A stretch of DNA of 64,000 bases from Roseibium aggregatum IAM 12614. Its GTDB lineage: Bacteria; Pseudomonadota; Alphaproteobacteria; Rhizobiales; Stappiaceae. The position numbers were made by a program, and so were the translations under genes. The first letter of the stretch is position 1; each line of letters begins with the position of its first letter. This document shows, piece by piece, positions 1 through 7,554 of this stretch. The stretch covers positions 62,001 to 126,000 of the forward strand of contig NZ_AAUW01000007.1 in assembly GCF_000168975.1 (NCBI RefSeq). Reading direction: 5' to 3'. The notes beneath the pieces are model-generated. The model had not been told where the DNA came from, searched no databases, and worked only from the letters and a program-made list of their open reading frames with translations.

Positions 1-35
1 TACAAAACGCGTCTGTTGTGTCTGCCGGTACACAA

Positions 36-857
36 TCAGTCGGTTCGTGGCATCTGTCCCTTTGCAGCAACCAGACTGTATGTCATGGGCACCTGAGCCT
101 CGCGGTTTTCATAAAGGTCGTATTCCGGCTCACGAATTGAATGCCCGCATTCTTTCAATTCAATGATTTGCAGCCCGGACACTGCGGCGGCACTGACAAT
201 TTCACCGAGTGAATGAATGAACCAATAACCGGTTTCCCCCTTGCCGTGGTTCTTGCCATCGTAACTGATGGCGTCGGATACCGGTTGAGGCCGACGGTCG
301 AAATAACTGAATGCAGGTTCGTATGGCGTCTTGCTGTCCGGATCGAACATTTCGAGAAACGGATGCGTCTCGTAGATCACCAGTGCCCCACCAGGTGTCA
401 GGAGATCGGCCAAAATGCGGAAAAAGCCAATTAGATCAGGCATCCAGTTCAATACACCGATGGTGATAAGGGCCAAATCGTAACTGCCAACATCTTCCGG
501 TAAATCGTAGATATCGGCTTCCAGGAAGCGAGGTGCCAAATCGGCTGCGGCAGCGAGCTGGCGGGCTTGCGCCAGAAACTCACCGGATTGATCAATCCCC
601 AGTACCGGCCGAATGCCAAGGGACGCAAGTGACAACAACTCGCGGGCGTTGTTGCAACCAATTTGAACGGCTGTTTTTCCTCTCGGATCCAAACGTTTCA
701 AAGTCGCTGTCAGGTGCTCGTCCAGCAGGTTGAACCCGGGTTTCGAAGCCTTCTCCAGCAAAAGGTTCCAATGCTCTCCACTGCCGTGAAGCGATGCTGA
801 AGCATTCCAGGCCGCCTTGTTTGCTGAGGTATATGTTTTACGAAGATCGGTTTTCAT
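36..857 (-). CDS. class I SAM-dependent methyltransferase
   Basis: Predicted 273-residue cytoplasmic methyltransferase of unknown substrate. The glycine-containing SAM-binding motif I is seen at about residues 64-73 (VQIGCNNARE), the ribose-binding acidic residue at D89 (LGIDQS), and a motif around residue 114 (EADIYDLP), all in the usual Rossmann order. Motif I has Cys-Asn where many relatives have a second Gly. The C-terminal third, which carries several aromatic residues, probably forms the substrate cap. The gene stands alone and diverges from the D-Ala-D-Ala ligase gene. No strong ribosome binding site precedes the ATG. Family-level call only; small-molecule methylation is likelier than protein or RNA methylation, but that is inference. 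Confidence 0.8.
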   Translation of the reverse strand: MKTDLRKTYTSANKAAWNASASLHGSGEHWNLLLEKASKPGFNLLDEHLTATLKRLDPRGKTAVQIGCNNARELLSLASLGIRPVLGIDQSGEFLAQARQLAAAADLAPRFLEADIYDLPEDVGSYDLALITIGVLNWMPDLIGFFRILADLLTPGGALVIYETHPFLEMFDPDSKTPYEPAFSYFDRRPQPVSDAISYDGKNHGKGETGYWFIHSLGEIVSAAAVSGLQIIELKECGHSIREPEYDLYENREAQVPMTYSLVAAKGQMPRTD

Positions 858-925
858 TTCACGAATTTCTTGAGAAGATTTTTGGTGTCAGAAGGTCTGA
901 TTCAAAGACCGTGACAGCATGACTA

Positions 926-939
926 TTGAATCGATTCAA
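926..939. promoter_or_regulatory. perfect 14-bp palindrome, candidate operator
   Basis: TTGAATCGATTCAA is a perfect palindrome with a central CG. It lies 68 bp from the start of the methyltransferase gene and about 180 bp upstream of ddlA, inside their divergent intergenic region. Central-CG palindromes of this form are typical of LacI-family operators, but no LacI-type regulator is encoded in the window, so the binding protein is unknown. The remainder of 858-1121 shows no gene. Confidence 0.35.
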
Positions 940-1121
940 AAGCAACGGATGCGAAACAACCAATACCATACGGTCAACATCCGACATTCATTTCCACCGC
1001 GAGCAGCATCCAGCCTGGTAAAATCCTTGCATCAGCGGACGTCAGACTTTGCGGCACCATATTATCGCGCTATCGCTGATGAGAAGTTCAATTTTCTTAT
1101 GCGATTCTACTGGAGACGTTT

Positions 1122-2198
1122 TTGGCCCCTCAATCTCAGAAGCTCCGTGTTGCCATCCTCTTCGGTGGCCGCTCTGCCGAACACGAAGTCTCGGTTCTTT
1201 CCGCCACCAACGTCATGCATGCGCTTGATCCTTCCAAGTACGATGCCGTGCCCATCTATGTCACCCTGGAGGGGCAATGGCTGGTGAGCCGGTTTGAAAA
1301 TGGAAAGCTGACCCGGCCCTCTACTGGCACTGAAATCTGCCTTGTTCCGGGCGGCATGGGTCGGGTGGTTGCACTGGACGAAGGTGGCCGCTCCCATGAT
1401 CTTGCAAACCTCGATGCACTGTTTCCGGTTCTCCACGGTCTCCACGGTGAAGATGGCGCGGTTCAAGGGCTTGCTGAGGTGGCACGGGTGCCTCTTGTTG
1501 GATGCGGTATTGCCGGGTCGGCGAACGCGCTCGACAAGGATCTGGCCAAACGGCTCCTGATCGAGGCCGGCCTCCCGGCTGCCCGGTCGATAACCATCCA
1601 CCCGCATGAAGTTCCCGCTTTCGAGACTCTGAAGAAGGACCTTGGCCTGCCGATTTTCATCAAGCCTGCACGGCAGGGCTCCTCGGTGGGTGTCAGCAAG
1701 GTTATGACCGCGGCCGACTTTAAGGCCGCCGTACAGGAAGGGTTCAAGCACGACAACAAGCTTCTGGCCGAGGAATTTGTCCTTGGGAGAGAGATCGAGT
1801 TTGCGGTTCTGGAAGAATGCGATGGTACGCTGTTTGTCTCCCGGCCTGGAGAAATCGTACCTGCCGAAAGCCACGGCTTTTATACCTACGACGCAAAATA
1901 TGTCGACGAGGACGGCGCAGCCTTGAAAGTGCCGGCGGAACTGCCCGGCGAGGTAGAGAACCGGATGAAAGATCTCGCGGCAAAAGCCTTTCGGGCGCTC
2001 GGTTGCGATGGAATGGCCCGTGTGGATTTTTTCCTGACGCAGGACATGAATGTCCTCATCAACGAACTCAACACCATCCCGGGCTTCACGAATATCAGCA
2101 TGTACTCCAAAGCGATGGCGGCAAGCGGTATCAACTATCCGGAAATCATCGATCGCCTGATTGCCCATGGCATCGCTCGATCCAGGCGGGATATCTGA
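1122..2198 (+). CDS. ddlA: D-alanine--D-alanine ligase (DdlA type)
   Basis: Joins two D-alanines with ATP hydrolysis to make the dipeptide end of the peptidoglycan stem; cytoplasmic, ATP-grasp fold. The 358-residue length fits the longer DdlA type rather than the ~310-residue DdlB found in mur clusters. Visible signatures are the N-terminal GGRSAEHEVS (about residues 15-24), the central YDAKYVDEDG loop, and the C-terminal metal/ATP motif NELNTIPGFTNISMY. The start is a TTG at 1122, chosen because GGAG lies at 1112-1115 with good spacing and the nearby ATG at 1099 is out of frame. The gene is isolated from any other cell-wall gene, so a second, mur-linked ddl probably exists elsewhere (inference). 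Confidence 0.92.
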   Translation: MAPQSQKLRVAILFGGRSAEHEVSVLSATNVMHALDPSKYDAVPIYVTLEGQWLVSRFENGKLTRPSTGTEICLVPGGMGRVVALDEGGRSHDLANLDALFPVLHGLHGEDGAVQGLAEVARVPLVGCGIAGSANALDKDLAKRLLIEAGLPAARSITIHPHEVPAFETLKKDLGLPIFIKPARQGSSVGVSKVMTAADFKAAVQEGFKHDNKLLAEEFVLGREIEFAVLEECDGTLFVSRPGEIVPAESHGFYTYDAKYVDEDGAALKVPAELPGEVENRMKDLAAKAFRALGCDGMARVDFFLTQDMNVLINELNTIPGFTNISMYSKAMAASGINYPEIIDRLIAHGIARSRRDI

Positions 2199-2350
2199 GA
2201 GACTACCAGCACGCGTTCAAGGCAGAGATAGGCGCTCTATCTTGTCCTAAATGAAATGAAACACGAGCGGATATGAAGCACGTTCAGCAGCGCATATGCA
2301 TATCTGTTGCAATGAGTGGTGCCGCTGAAGAAGCAATCAGTTCAGGCTTG

Positions 2351-2812
2351 CTAACCGTCGTAACCCGCTGAACGGCCGCGCATCTTCTTGATCTGGCCAC
2401 GCTGTTTCTTGGCATCAAGACGGCGTTTTTTGGACCCGAGGGTTGGTTTCGTCGCCTTGCGCGGCTTGGGTTTTTCCGTCGCCTTTCGAAGCAAGTCCAG
2501 CAGACGCTCCAGCGCGTCTTCCCGGTTCCGTTCGCGTGTCCGGAACCGGTCTGCCTGCAAGACAATCTCGCCGCCGAGTGTCAACCGGCTTCCGGCAAGC
2601 CTTGCAGCCCGCGCCTTGACGTCCTCAGGCAGCGTGTCATTACCAGCAAGGTCAAACCGGAGCTGAACGGCCGTCGACACCTTGTTGACGTTCTGCCCAC
2701 CTGGCCCGGACGCGCGTATGAAATCTTCGGTGAGATCCTCCTTGAGGATGAACAGCCGTCCGGTCACCGCAATCTTTGATGCAGCATAAGGATCATCAGT
2801 CCTGTCGCTCAT
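2351..2812 (-). CDS. arfB: peptidyl-tRNA hydrolase ArfB, ribosome rescue
   Basis: Rescues ribosomes stalled at the end of non-stop mRNAs by hydrolysing the peptidyl-tRNA in the P site. The 153-residue protein has the release-factor-like GGQ at residues 38-40 in SGPGGQNVNKVS, and a lysine/arginine-rich C-terminal tail of about 25 residues, which in ArfB enters the empty mRNA channel. It lacks the codon-recognition domains of RF1/RF2. Its start overlaps the rutR stop by 4 bp (ATGA), so the two are translationally coupled on the minus strand. The link to pyrimidine regulation is probably only positional. Confidence 0.93.
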   Translation of the reverse strand: MSDRTDDPYAASKIAVTGRLFILKEDLTEDFIRASGPGGQNVNKVSTAVQLRFDLAGNDTLPEDVKARAARLAGSRLTLGGEIVLQADRFRTRERNREDALERLLDLLRKATEKPKPRKATKPTLGSKKRRLDAKKQRGQIKKMRGRSAGYDG

Positions 2813-3489
2813 GCCGCCGAACCGCCTTCAGTTGGCAAACTCAGGCCGACACCGTTCAGGATAAGCGTCGTCACAGCGGTTTCCGTTTCGGCCTGGAAGT
2901 CTGCGTCCGAGAGATCCTTTCCGGTCAGCGCCTTTATCTGTACCGAAAAATCGGCGTAATGCTGCGTGGTCGCCCAGATCGTGAAAATGAGATGCACGGG
3001 ATCGACACTGCGCATCTTGCCCGCCGCAATCCAGTCTTCGATCACCTGGCTTTTCTCGGCAACAAGTCGCTTGAGGTCCGTTTGCAGGATCGGCAAAATC
3101 TGTGGTGCACCCTGCATCACCTCGTTGGCGAACAGCCGCGATGCCTCTGGAAATCTCGCCGACATCTCAATCTTCTGACGGATATAGGCAGCCAGTTCCT
3201 GCGCCGGCTCTCCGTCCGGATTAAGCGTCTTCAGGGGCGCCAGCCACACTTCCAGAATATGAGCCAGTGTCGCGTTGTAGATCGCTTCCTTGGACGAGAA
3301 ATAATAAAGCAGATTGGACTTGGACATCCCCGCATCCGCGGCAATCCGCTCAACCGTCGCACCGGAAAATCCCTTCATGGAAAACTCGCCGAGAGCGGCC
3401 TCCAGAATCAGGGACCGGTTCTTTTCCTGGATCCGGCTCAGTCCGCCTGATTTAAAAGATGCCTGTGATTGCCCGCCCAAATCCGCCAT
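2809..3489 (-). CDS. rutR: RutR-type TetR-family repressor of pyrimidine catabolism
   Basis: TetR-family dimeric repressor, 226 residues, with the helix-turn-helix at about residues 45-66 (ERIAADAGMSKSNLLYYFSSKEA). The effector domain closely resembles E. coli RutR from memory, including the stretches IWLAPLK, EASRLF and IFTIWATTQHYADF; RutR of E. coli senses uracil/thymine. The gene diverges from the pyrimidine-degradation operon, and two boxes matching the RutR consensus lie between them at 3639-3687, which strongly supports autogenous and operon control relieved by pyrimidines. GGAACGG precedes the ATG. The effector has not been shown here; by family it should be uracil or a close analogue. 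Confidence 0.9.
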   Translation of the reverse strand: MADLGGQSQASFKSGGLSRIQEKNRSLILEAALGEFSMKGFSGATVERIAADAGMSKSNLLYYFSSKEAIYNATLAHILEVWLAPLKTLNPDGEPAQELAAYIRQKIEMSARFPEASRLFANEVMQGAPQILPILQTDLKRLVAEKSQVIEDWIAAGKMRSVDPVHLIFTIWATTQHYADFSVQIKALTGKDLSDADFQAETETAVTTLILNGVGLSLPTEGGSAA

Positions 3490-3638
3490 CTACCGTTCCG
3501 CTTCCTGCCCCGAAGGATCCCAGCCCTGTTACCAGTTCATATCGGCATAATTTCTTGAAATTAAGCCGCTTCAACGCTTGGCAAGTGCGGCATCGGAAGG
3601 AATGACCAGAAATTAGTCATGACGACCGGATTTGCATC

Positions 3639-3654
3639 TTGACCATTTGGTCAA
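3639..3654. promoter_or_regulatory. RutR-type operator box 1
   Basis: TTGACCATTTGGTCAA is a perfect match to the palindromic RutR consensus TTGACCA-NN-TGGTCAA recalled from E. coli. It may overlap a -35 element (TTGACC at 3639-3644) that is followed 18 bp later by TAGGGT at 3663-3668. That placement would let bound RutR block transcription of the catabolic operon. Confidence 0.8.
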
Positions 3655-3671
3655 ATCCCTCCTAGGGTAAA

Positions 3672-3687
3672 TTGACCAGATGGTCAG
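3672..3687. promoter_or_regulatory. RutR-type operator box 2
   Basis: TTGACCAGATGGTCAG differs from the symmetric RutR consensus only in its last base. Its centre is 33 bp from that of box 1, about three helical turns, so two dimers could bind on the same DNA face. A more degraded copy (ATGAC...GTCAT, 3602-3620) lies further toward rutR and is not called separately. Confidence 0.75.
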
Positions 3688-3970
3688 AAGGCTAGTCGAT
3701 TGATCCGTCCCTCGCAATGGGGATGTCTTGAACAAACGGCAGCCTCCGGCCACTCCATAAATCCGGGCAAACCCGGACAGGCTGCAAGGCCAGACAGAGG
3801 ATTACGGCGCACGGGAAAGAGGCAAAAGCCCATCCGGAACGCCAGGGAACAGTGTGGGGAGAGGACCAGCGCAGTCAGCACTGCCGTTGACGCAGTGCGC
3901 GTGCTATTCCTTCCATCACAAATTAGCAACAGTCGGCCGCTTCCATCACGAAGGGTCGCAAGGAGGACGT
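3688..3970 (+). other. long leader of the pyrimidine operon, no gene seen
   Basis: About 280 bp between the RutR boxes and the aminotransferase start hold no convincing gene. The only structure seen by eye is a small perfect hairpin at 3762-3777 (TCCGGG-CAAA-CCCGGA) without a T-tract. The strong ribosome site AGGAGG at 3961-3966 belongs to the following gene. Confidence 0.5.
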
Positions 3971-5299
3971 ATGTCAGCATCGAGCCAGGCTGCCACCAAT
4001 AATCTCGAAGCTTTCTGGATGCCGTTCACGGCCAACCGGCAGTTCAAACAGGCCCCGCGCATGTTCGTTTCGGCCAAGGACATGCACTACACCACCGCCG
4101 ACGGCCGCCAGGTGCTCGACGGCACGGCGGGTCTCTGGTGCTGCAATGCCGGGCACTCTCGGCCCAAGGTGGTTGAAGCGGTCCAGAAGCAGATTGCCGA
4201 GCTTGATTATGCGCCCGCTTTTCAGATGGGTCATCCCAAGGCCTTTGAACTGGCAGCCCGTCTCGCGGCGATGATGCCCTCTCCGCTGGATCATGTCTTT
4301 TTCACCAACTCCGGGTCGGAAAGTGTCGACACCGCACTGAAGATCGCGCTCGCCTATCAGCGCGCCATCGGTCAGGGCACCCGTACCCGGTTGATTGGCC
4401 GCGAGCGCGGGTATCATGGTGTCGGCTTTGGCGGCATCTCGGTCGGCGGCATCGTTTCCAACCGCAAGACCTTCGGCACAATGCTCACCGGCGTTGACCA
4501 CATGCGCCACACGCACGATCCCGAGCGCAACGCATTCTCCCGCGGCATGCCGGAAAACGGCGCCGAATATGCCGAAGAGCTGATCCGCATCATCCAGCTC
4601 CACGACCCGTCGACAATCGCCGCAGTCATCGTCGAACCCGTTGCCGGTTCGACCGGCGTTCTGATTCCGCCGAAGGGGTATCTGGAGCGCCTGCGCGAAA
4701 TCTGCTCGCAGCACGGCATTCTGCTGATTTTCGATGAGGTCATCACCGGTTTCGGCCGTCTGGGATCGCCATTCGCGACAGATTTCTTCGGCGTCACACC
4801 AGATCTCGTCACCACGGCGAAGGGCCTGACCTCCGGCGTCGTTCCCATGGGAGCCGTGTTCTGTACCTCGGACATCTATCATACGTTCATGACCGGTCCG
4901 GAACATATTATCGAACTGTTCCACGGCTACACCTACTCCGCGCATCCCCTCGCCTGCGCCGCTGCACTTGCCACGCTCGACACCTATGAGGAAGAAGGCC
5001 TGCTGACACGCGCCGCCGACCTTGCACAATACTGGGAAGACGGCCTGCATTCGCTGAAGGATTGTCCGAATGTCATCGACATTCGCAATCTCGGCCTGAT
5101 TGGCGCAATCGAGCTGACACCGATTGCCGGCGAGCCGACCAAGCGGGCGTTCTCGGCCTTCCTGAAGGCTTATGACGACGGACTGTTGATCCGGACCACC
5201 GGCGATATCATCGCCCTGTCCCCGCCCCTGATTATTTCGAAGGAACAGATCGACGAACTGTTCGGCAAGCTGCGCAGCGTGCTGAACGCCATCGACTGA
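3971..5299 (+). CDS. omega-amino acid:pyruvate aminotransferase (probably beta-alanine)
   Basis: Class III PLP-dependent aminotransferase of 442 residues. In this context it probably transfers the amino group of beta-alanine (or 3-aminoisobutyrate) to pyruvate, giving malonate semialdehyde, the last step after reductive pyrimidine ring opening. Visible features are the phosphate-binding SGSES at about 114-118, YHG at 148-150, the cofactor aspartate D255 in DEVITGFG, and the PLP lysine K284 in TTAKGLTSG. The start is ATG 3971, preceded by AGGAGG; the frame is open upstream to 3854 but that stretch does not resemble the family. It is first in the RutR-controlled operon. The substrate is inferred from neighbours; other omega-amino acids are possible. 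Confidence 0.88.
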   Translation: MSASSQAATNNLEAFWMPFTANRQFKQAPRMFVSAKDMHYTTADGRQVLDGTAGLWCCNAGHSRPKVVEAVQKQIAELDYAPAFQMGHPKAFELAARLAAMMPSPLDHVFFTNSGSESVDTALKIALAYQRAIGQGTRTRLIGRERGYHGVGFGGISVGGIVSNRKTFGTMLTGVDHMRHTHDPERNAFSRGMPENGAEYAEELIRIIQLHDPSTIAAVIVEPVAGSTGVLIPPKGYLERLREICSQHGILLIFDEVITGFGRLGSPFATDFFGVTPDLVTTAKGLTSGVVPMGAVFCTSDIYHTFMTGPEHIIELFHGYTYSAHPLACAAALATLDTYEEEGLLTRAADLAQYWEDGLHSLKDCPNVIDIRNLGLIGAIELTPIAGEPTKRAFSAFLKAYDDGLLIRTTGDIIALSPPLIISKEQIDELFGKLRSVLNAID

Positions 5300-5358
5300 T
5301 ATGCGGGACTGATATCCGGCAAGACCAGAGACAAAGACACGTTTTAGGAGACACAAAC

Positions 5359-6615
5359 ATGGCAGCCCCCGGCGAAAACCTGAGGATCAACGCAGAACGC
5401 CTCTGGGACAGTCTGATGGAGATGGCCAAGGTCGGCCCGGGTGTTGCCGGCGGTAACAATCGCCAGACCCTGACGGACGCCGACGCCGAGGGCCGCAAGC
5501 TGTTCCAGAAATGGTGCGAGGAAGCCGGCATGACCATGGCTGTCGACACCATGGGCAACATGTTCATGACGCGTCCGGGAACAGACCCGGACGCCCTGCC
5601 TGTCTATGTCGGCTCCCACCTCGATACACAGCCGACCGGCGGTAAATACGACGGCGTTCTGGGCGTGCTCGGCGGGTTGGAAGTCATCCGCACCATGAAT
5701 GACCTCGGCATCAAGACAAAGCACCCGATCGTGGTCACCAACTGGACCAACGAGGAAGGCACCCGCTTTGCTCCGGCAATGCTTGCGTCCGGTGTCTTCG
5801 CCGGAGTTCACACCCAGGATTGGGCCTATGACCGGACCGACCACGAAGGCCTGAAATTCGGCGATGAACTGAAACGCATCGGCTGGGTTGGTGATGAAGA
5901 GGTCGGTGCCCGCAAGACCAAGATGCACGCCATGTTCGAACTGCACATCGAGCAGGGCCCGATCCTGGAAGCCGAAGGCAAGGACATCGGCGTTGTAACC
6001 CATGGCCAGGGCCTCTCCTGGACCCAGGTGACGGTTACGGGCAAGGATAGCCATACAGGCTCCACACCTATGCCCATGCGCAAGAATGCCGGCCTCGGCA
6101 TGGCCCGCATCCTGCAGCTGGTCGACGAGATCGCCTGGTCGCACGCGCCGCATGCGGTTGGCGCTGCCGGTCATATCGACGTTTACCCGAACTCTCGAAA
6201 CGTGATCCCCGGCAAGGTCGTCTTTACAGTAGATTTCCGCTCTCCCGACATTGCCGTCATCAAGGATATGGAAGACCGCCTGAAGACAGGCGCCCAGAAA
6301 ATCTGCGACGACATGGGACTGGAGGTCGAGTTCGAAAAAGTCGGAGGGTTCGACCCTGTAGAATTCGACAAGGGGTGCGTCGAAGCCGTCCGCAACGCAG
6401 CTGAGCGCCTTGGCTATTCCCACCAGAACATCATTTCCGGTGCCGGACACGACGCCTGCTGGATCAACAAGGTCGCACCGACCGCGATGATCATGTGCCC
6501 CTGCGTCGACGGCCTGTCACACAACGAGGCGGAAGAGATCTCCAGGGATTGGGCAAAAGCCGGTGCGGACGTCCTGTTCCATGCGGTCGTCGAGACGGCA
6601 GAGATCGTGGAATAA
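5359..6615 (+). CDS. M20-family Zn-dependent amidohydrolase (N-carbamoyl-beta-alanine type)
   Basis: 418-residue metal-dependent hydrolase of the allantoate amidohydrolase/N-carbamoyl-L-amino acid hydrolase group. Expected to remove carbamate and ammonia from N-carbamoyl-beta-alanine made by the neighbouring dihydropyrimidinase. Metal ligands are recognisable: H87 in SHLDTQ, D98 in KYDG, the adjacent glutamates E132-E133 in NEEGTRF, the histidine in ELHIEQGP, and the C-terminal GLSHNEAE. The dimerisation/lid segment begins about residue 215 (SHTGSTPMPMRKNAG). It follows the aminotransferase by 59 bp with GGAG in between, same operon. The exact substrate (beta-ureidopropionate, allantoate or carbamoyl amino acids) cannot be read from sequence; the operon favours the first. 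Confidence 0.85.
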   Translation: MAAPGENLRINAERLWDSLMEMAKVGPGVAGGNNRQTLTDADAEGRKLFQKWCEEAGMTMAVDTMGNMFMTRPGTDPDALPVYVGSHLDTQPTGGKYDGVLGVLGGLEVIRTMNDLGIKTKHPIVVTNWTNEEGTRFAPAMLASGVFAGVHTQDWAYDRTDHEGLKFGDELKRIGWVGDEEVGARKTKMHAMFELHIEQGPILEAEGKDIGVVTHGQGLSWTQVTVTGKDSHTGSTPMPMRKNAGLGMARILQLVDEIAWSHAPHAVGAAGHIDVYPNSRNVIPGKVVFTVDFRSPDIAVIKDMEDRLKTGAQKICDDMGLEVEFEKVGGFDPVEFDKGCVEAVRNAAERLGYSHQNIISGAGHDACWINKVAPTAMIMCPCVDGLSHNEAEEISRDWAKAGADVLFHAVVETAEIVE

Positions 6616-6715
6616 CAACAGATCGGCAGACCAGCGTCAGATGACCGCCGATCCTGCCCAGGTACCAAGCTGTCCCGAACAGGTCCCGGGACCAAAACCA
6701 AGGAATGGCAAATAG

Positions 6716-7486
6716 ATGCAGGCAAACGGAAAGGCATTGGCAATGTTCTGCGGCCAGTTCTTGGTCGCGGCACCTGCCTGTGCCTTCTCTGTTGGCGACA
6801 CCTGGGATTGGCAGCTCACCGAACCGGTCGATCTCGACAGACAGGTCAGGGTAATGGACCTGCATCCCGATCTGGTGACATCGGAAGACCTGGCTGCTCT
6901 CAGGCAGAGGGGTGTCCGCACCATATGCTACGTCAGCATCGGCACGCTGGAAAAAGGCTCCGCGGATACCAGGGCATTTCCGGACGACGTGCTGGGCAAG
7001 ACGTATGAGGACTGGCCAGACGAGCGATTTCTGGATGTCCGCCGTCTCGATATCCTGCTTCCGATCATGAAGGCGCGGTTCGAAGCCTGCAAGGACCAGG
7101 GTTTCGACGCTATCGAGCCCGACAACATGGACGTTCATGATAACGACAGCGGGTTTCCGATTACCGCGGACGACATCGTTGCCTATGTCGCACGGTTGGC
7201 GGCCATCGCACATTCTCTCGATCTCGCCATAGGGCAGAAGAACGTACCCGATCTGACAGCCGACCTGATCGGACACATGGACTTCCTGATCGCCGAAAGC
7301 TGTTATCAGGACAAATGGTGCGCGGATGTCGGCGCCTATGTCCGCGAAGACAAACCAATTTTCGATGCTGAGTACACGGACCGGCCAATAGACTTTCCAG
7401 AAGCCTGCAAGGCCGCCGCTCAACAGAACATCACCATGATCCTGAAAGACAGGGATCTGACGGCGCCGGTAGAATTTTGTCCGTGA
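6716..7486 (+). CDS. GH114-like exported protein (endo-alpha-1,4-polygalactosaminidase family)
   Basis: 256-residue protein with a signal peptide of about 24 residues (cleavage near PACA-FS) and one TIM-barrel domain resembling glycoside hydrolase family GH114. Family-like motifs are WDWQL near the start, CYVSIGTLE, the acidic GFDAIEPDNMD, GQKNVPDL and the C-terminal LKDRDL. Family members cleave galactosamine-rich polysaccharides. It lies between the amidohydrolase and dihydropyrimidinase genes on the same strand, about 100 bp after the former and 68 bp before the latter, so it is probably co-transcribed. A role in pyrimidine breakdown is not obvious; it may have been recruited, or it may act on nucleoside- or sugar-containing material outside the cytoplasm. 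Confidence 0.75.
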   Translation: MQANGKALAMFCGQFLVAAPACAFSVGDTWDWQLTEPVDLDRQVRVMDLHPDLVTSEDLAALRQRGVRTICYVSIGTLEKGSADTRAFPDDVLGKTYEDWPDERFLDVRRLDILLPIMKARFEACKDQGFDAIEPDNMDVHDNDSGFPITADDIVAYVARLAAIAHSLDLAIGQKNVPDLTADLIGHMDFLIAESCYQDKWCADVGAYVREDKPIFDAEYTDRPIDFPEACKAAAQQNITMILKDRDLTAPVEFCP

Positions 7487-7554
7487 GGCGGGCGACCGCC
7501 AAGGTTTCGGGCAATTACCGCCGGGCAAGTGAACAAACCAGAAGGGGACCACAA

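Noticed and set aside
2226..2242. AGATAG/CTATCT stem after ddlA as a terminator
   Set aside because: Only 6 bp, A/T-containing, followed by TGTCC rather than a T-tract.
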